A stretch of 64,000 nucleotides of DNA from Nocardioides flavus (ex Wang et al. 2016). GTDB lineage: Bacteria > Actinomycetota > Actinomycetes > Propionibacteriales > Nocardioidaceae. Shown piece after piece: positions 63,988 to 64,000 of this stretch; positions within the stretch are counted from its first letter, which is position 1, and every line of letters starts with the position of its first letter. The notes beneath the pieces were generated by a model. That model was not told where the DNA came from. It saw only the letters and a program-made list of their open reading frames with translations, and ran no database searches. Where the stretch lies: assembly GCF_014653115.1 (NCBI RefSeq), contig NZ_BNAD01000008.1, positions 81,312 through 145,311 of the forward strand, given 5' to 3'. The position numbers and the translations under genes were made by a program.

Positions 63988-64000
63988 GTGCCTGGGGTCA
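63988..64000 (+). CDS. Start of a gene truncated by the window edge
   Basis: GTG 63988 follows ACAGGAG by 6 nt and reads V-P-G-V into the edge. The 130 bp before it hold no other gene and probably the promoter. Nothing can be said of the product. Confidence 0.35.

Overview
The window is very GC-rich, uses many GTG starts, and carries gene orders typical of Actinobacteria: pth-rplY-prs-glmU, a coproporphyrin-type haem set (hemE, hemY/cgoX, hemQ), DUF3000 next to an RNase D, and LigC plus a LigD-type polymerase. Together these suggest a Nocardioides-like member of the Nocardioidaceae. The genus is an inference.

1-20.6 kb is an accessory cell-surface and natural-product island. At the left edge, reading off the window, a 53-codon gene (56-217, minus) encodes a lasso-peptide precursor. 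Its leader matches the Y-x2-P-x-L-x3-G-x5-T-x-G pattern exactly, followed by Gly1 and a ring acceptor Asp9. Its stop overlaps the start of a second gene that begins like a PqqD/RRE protein and runs out of the window. Next come an acyl-activation cassette (AMP ligase, SGNH-type hydrolase, holo-ACP synthase, and a divergent ACP) and an exopolysaccharide operon (O-acetyltransferase, GT2, O-antigen-ligase-type protein, Wzz-like protein). A plus-strand run follows: methyltransferase, pyruvyl transferase and two glycosyltransferases, headed by a 16-codon coupled ORF. A minus-strand run then holds two paralogous beta-helix proteins, a PF14907-like nucleotidyltransferase, a PglK/LasD-like ABC exporter and an APH-fold kinase. 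Two more glycosyltransferases close the island. No initiating phosphoglycosyltransferase or Wzx flippase is visible.

20.7-36 kb is mostly housekeeping: pth, rplY, pepN, prs, glmU, a SulP transporter, a trehalose-synthase-like GT4, TspO, an unusual tRNA-Gln(UUG), and a four-gene pair of ABC-2 systems. 35.5-45.4 kb holds the NHEJ-type ligase LigC and a LigD-like polymerase, a sulfotransferase divergent from a 918-aa GT4-Stealth fusion, a DinB protein, and two paralogous lipoproteins flanking msrB. 45.4-64 kb holds hemQ, hemY/cgoX and hemE, a NYN-LOTUS protein, DUF3000, RNase D, a solute-binding lipoprotein, a solitary MazF-like gene, hrpA, an SDR, DUF402, a ThrE-like exporter, a YbdK-type ligase and a WS/DGAT.

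Several palindromic repeats sit between genes, and one common dispersed repeat is embedded in frame in hrpA. The lasso locus embedded in a polysaccharide island, with its own ACP/AMP-ligase/AcpS cassette nearby, is the most promising unusual system. Its maturation genes would lie left of base 1.
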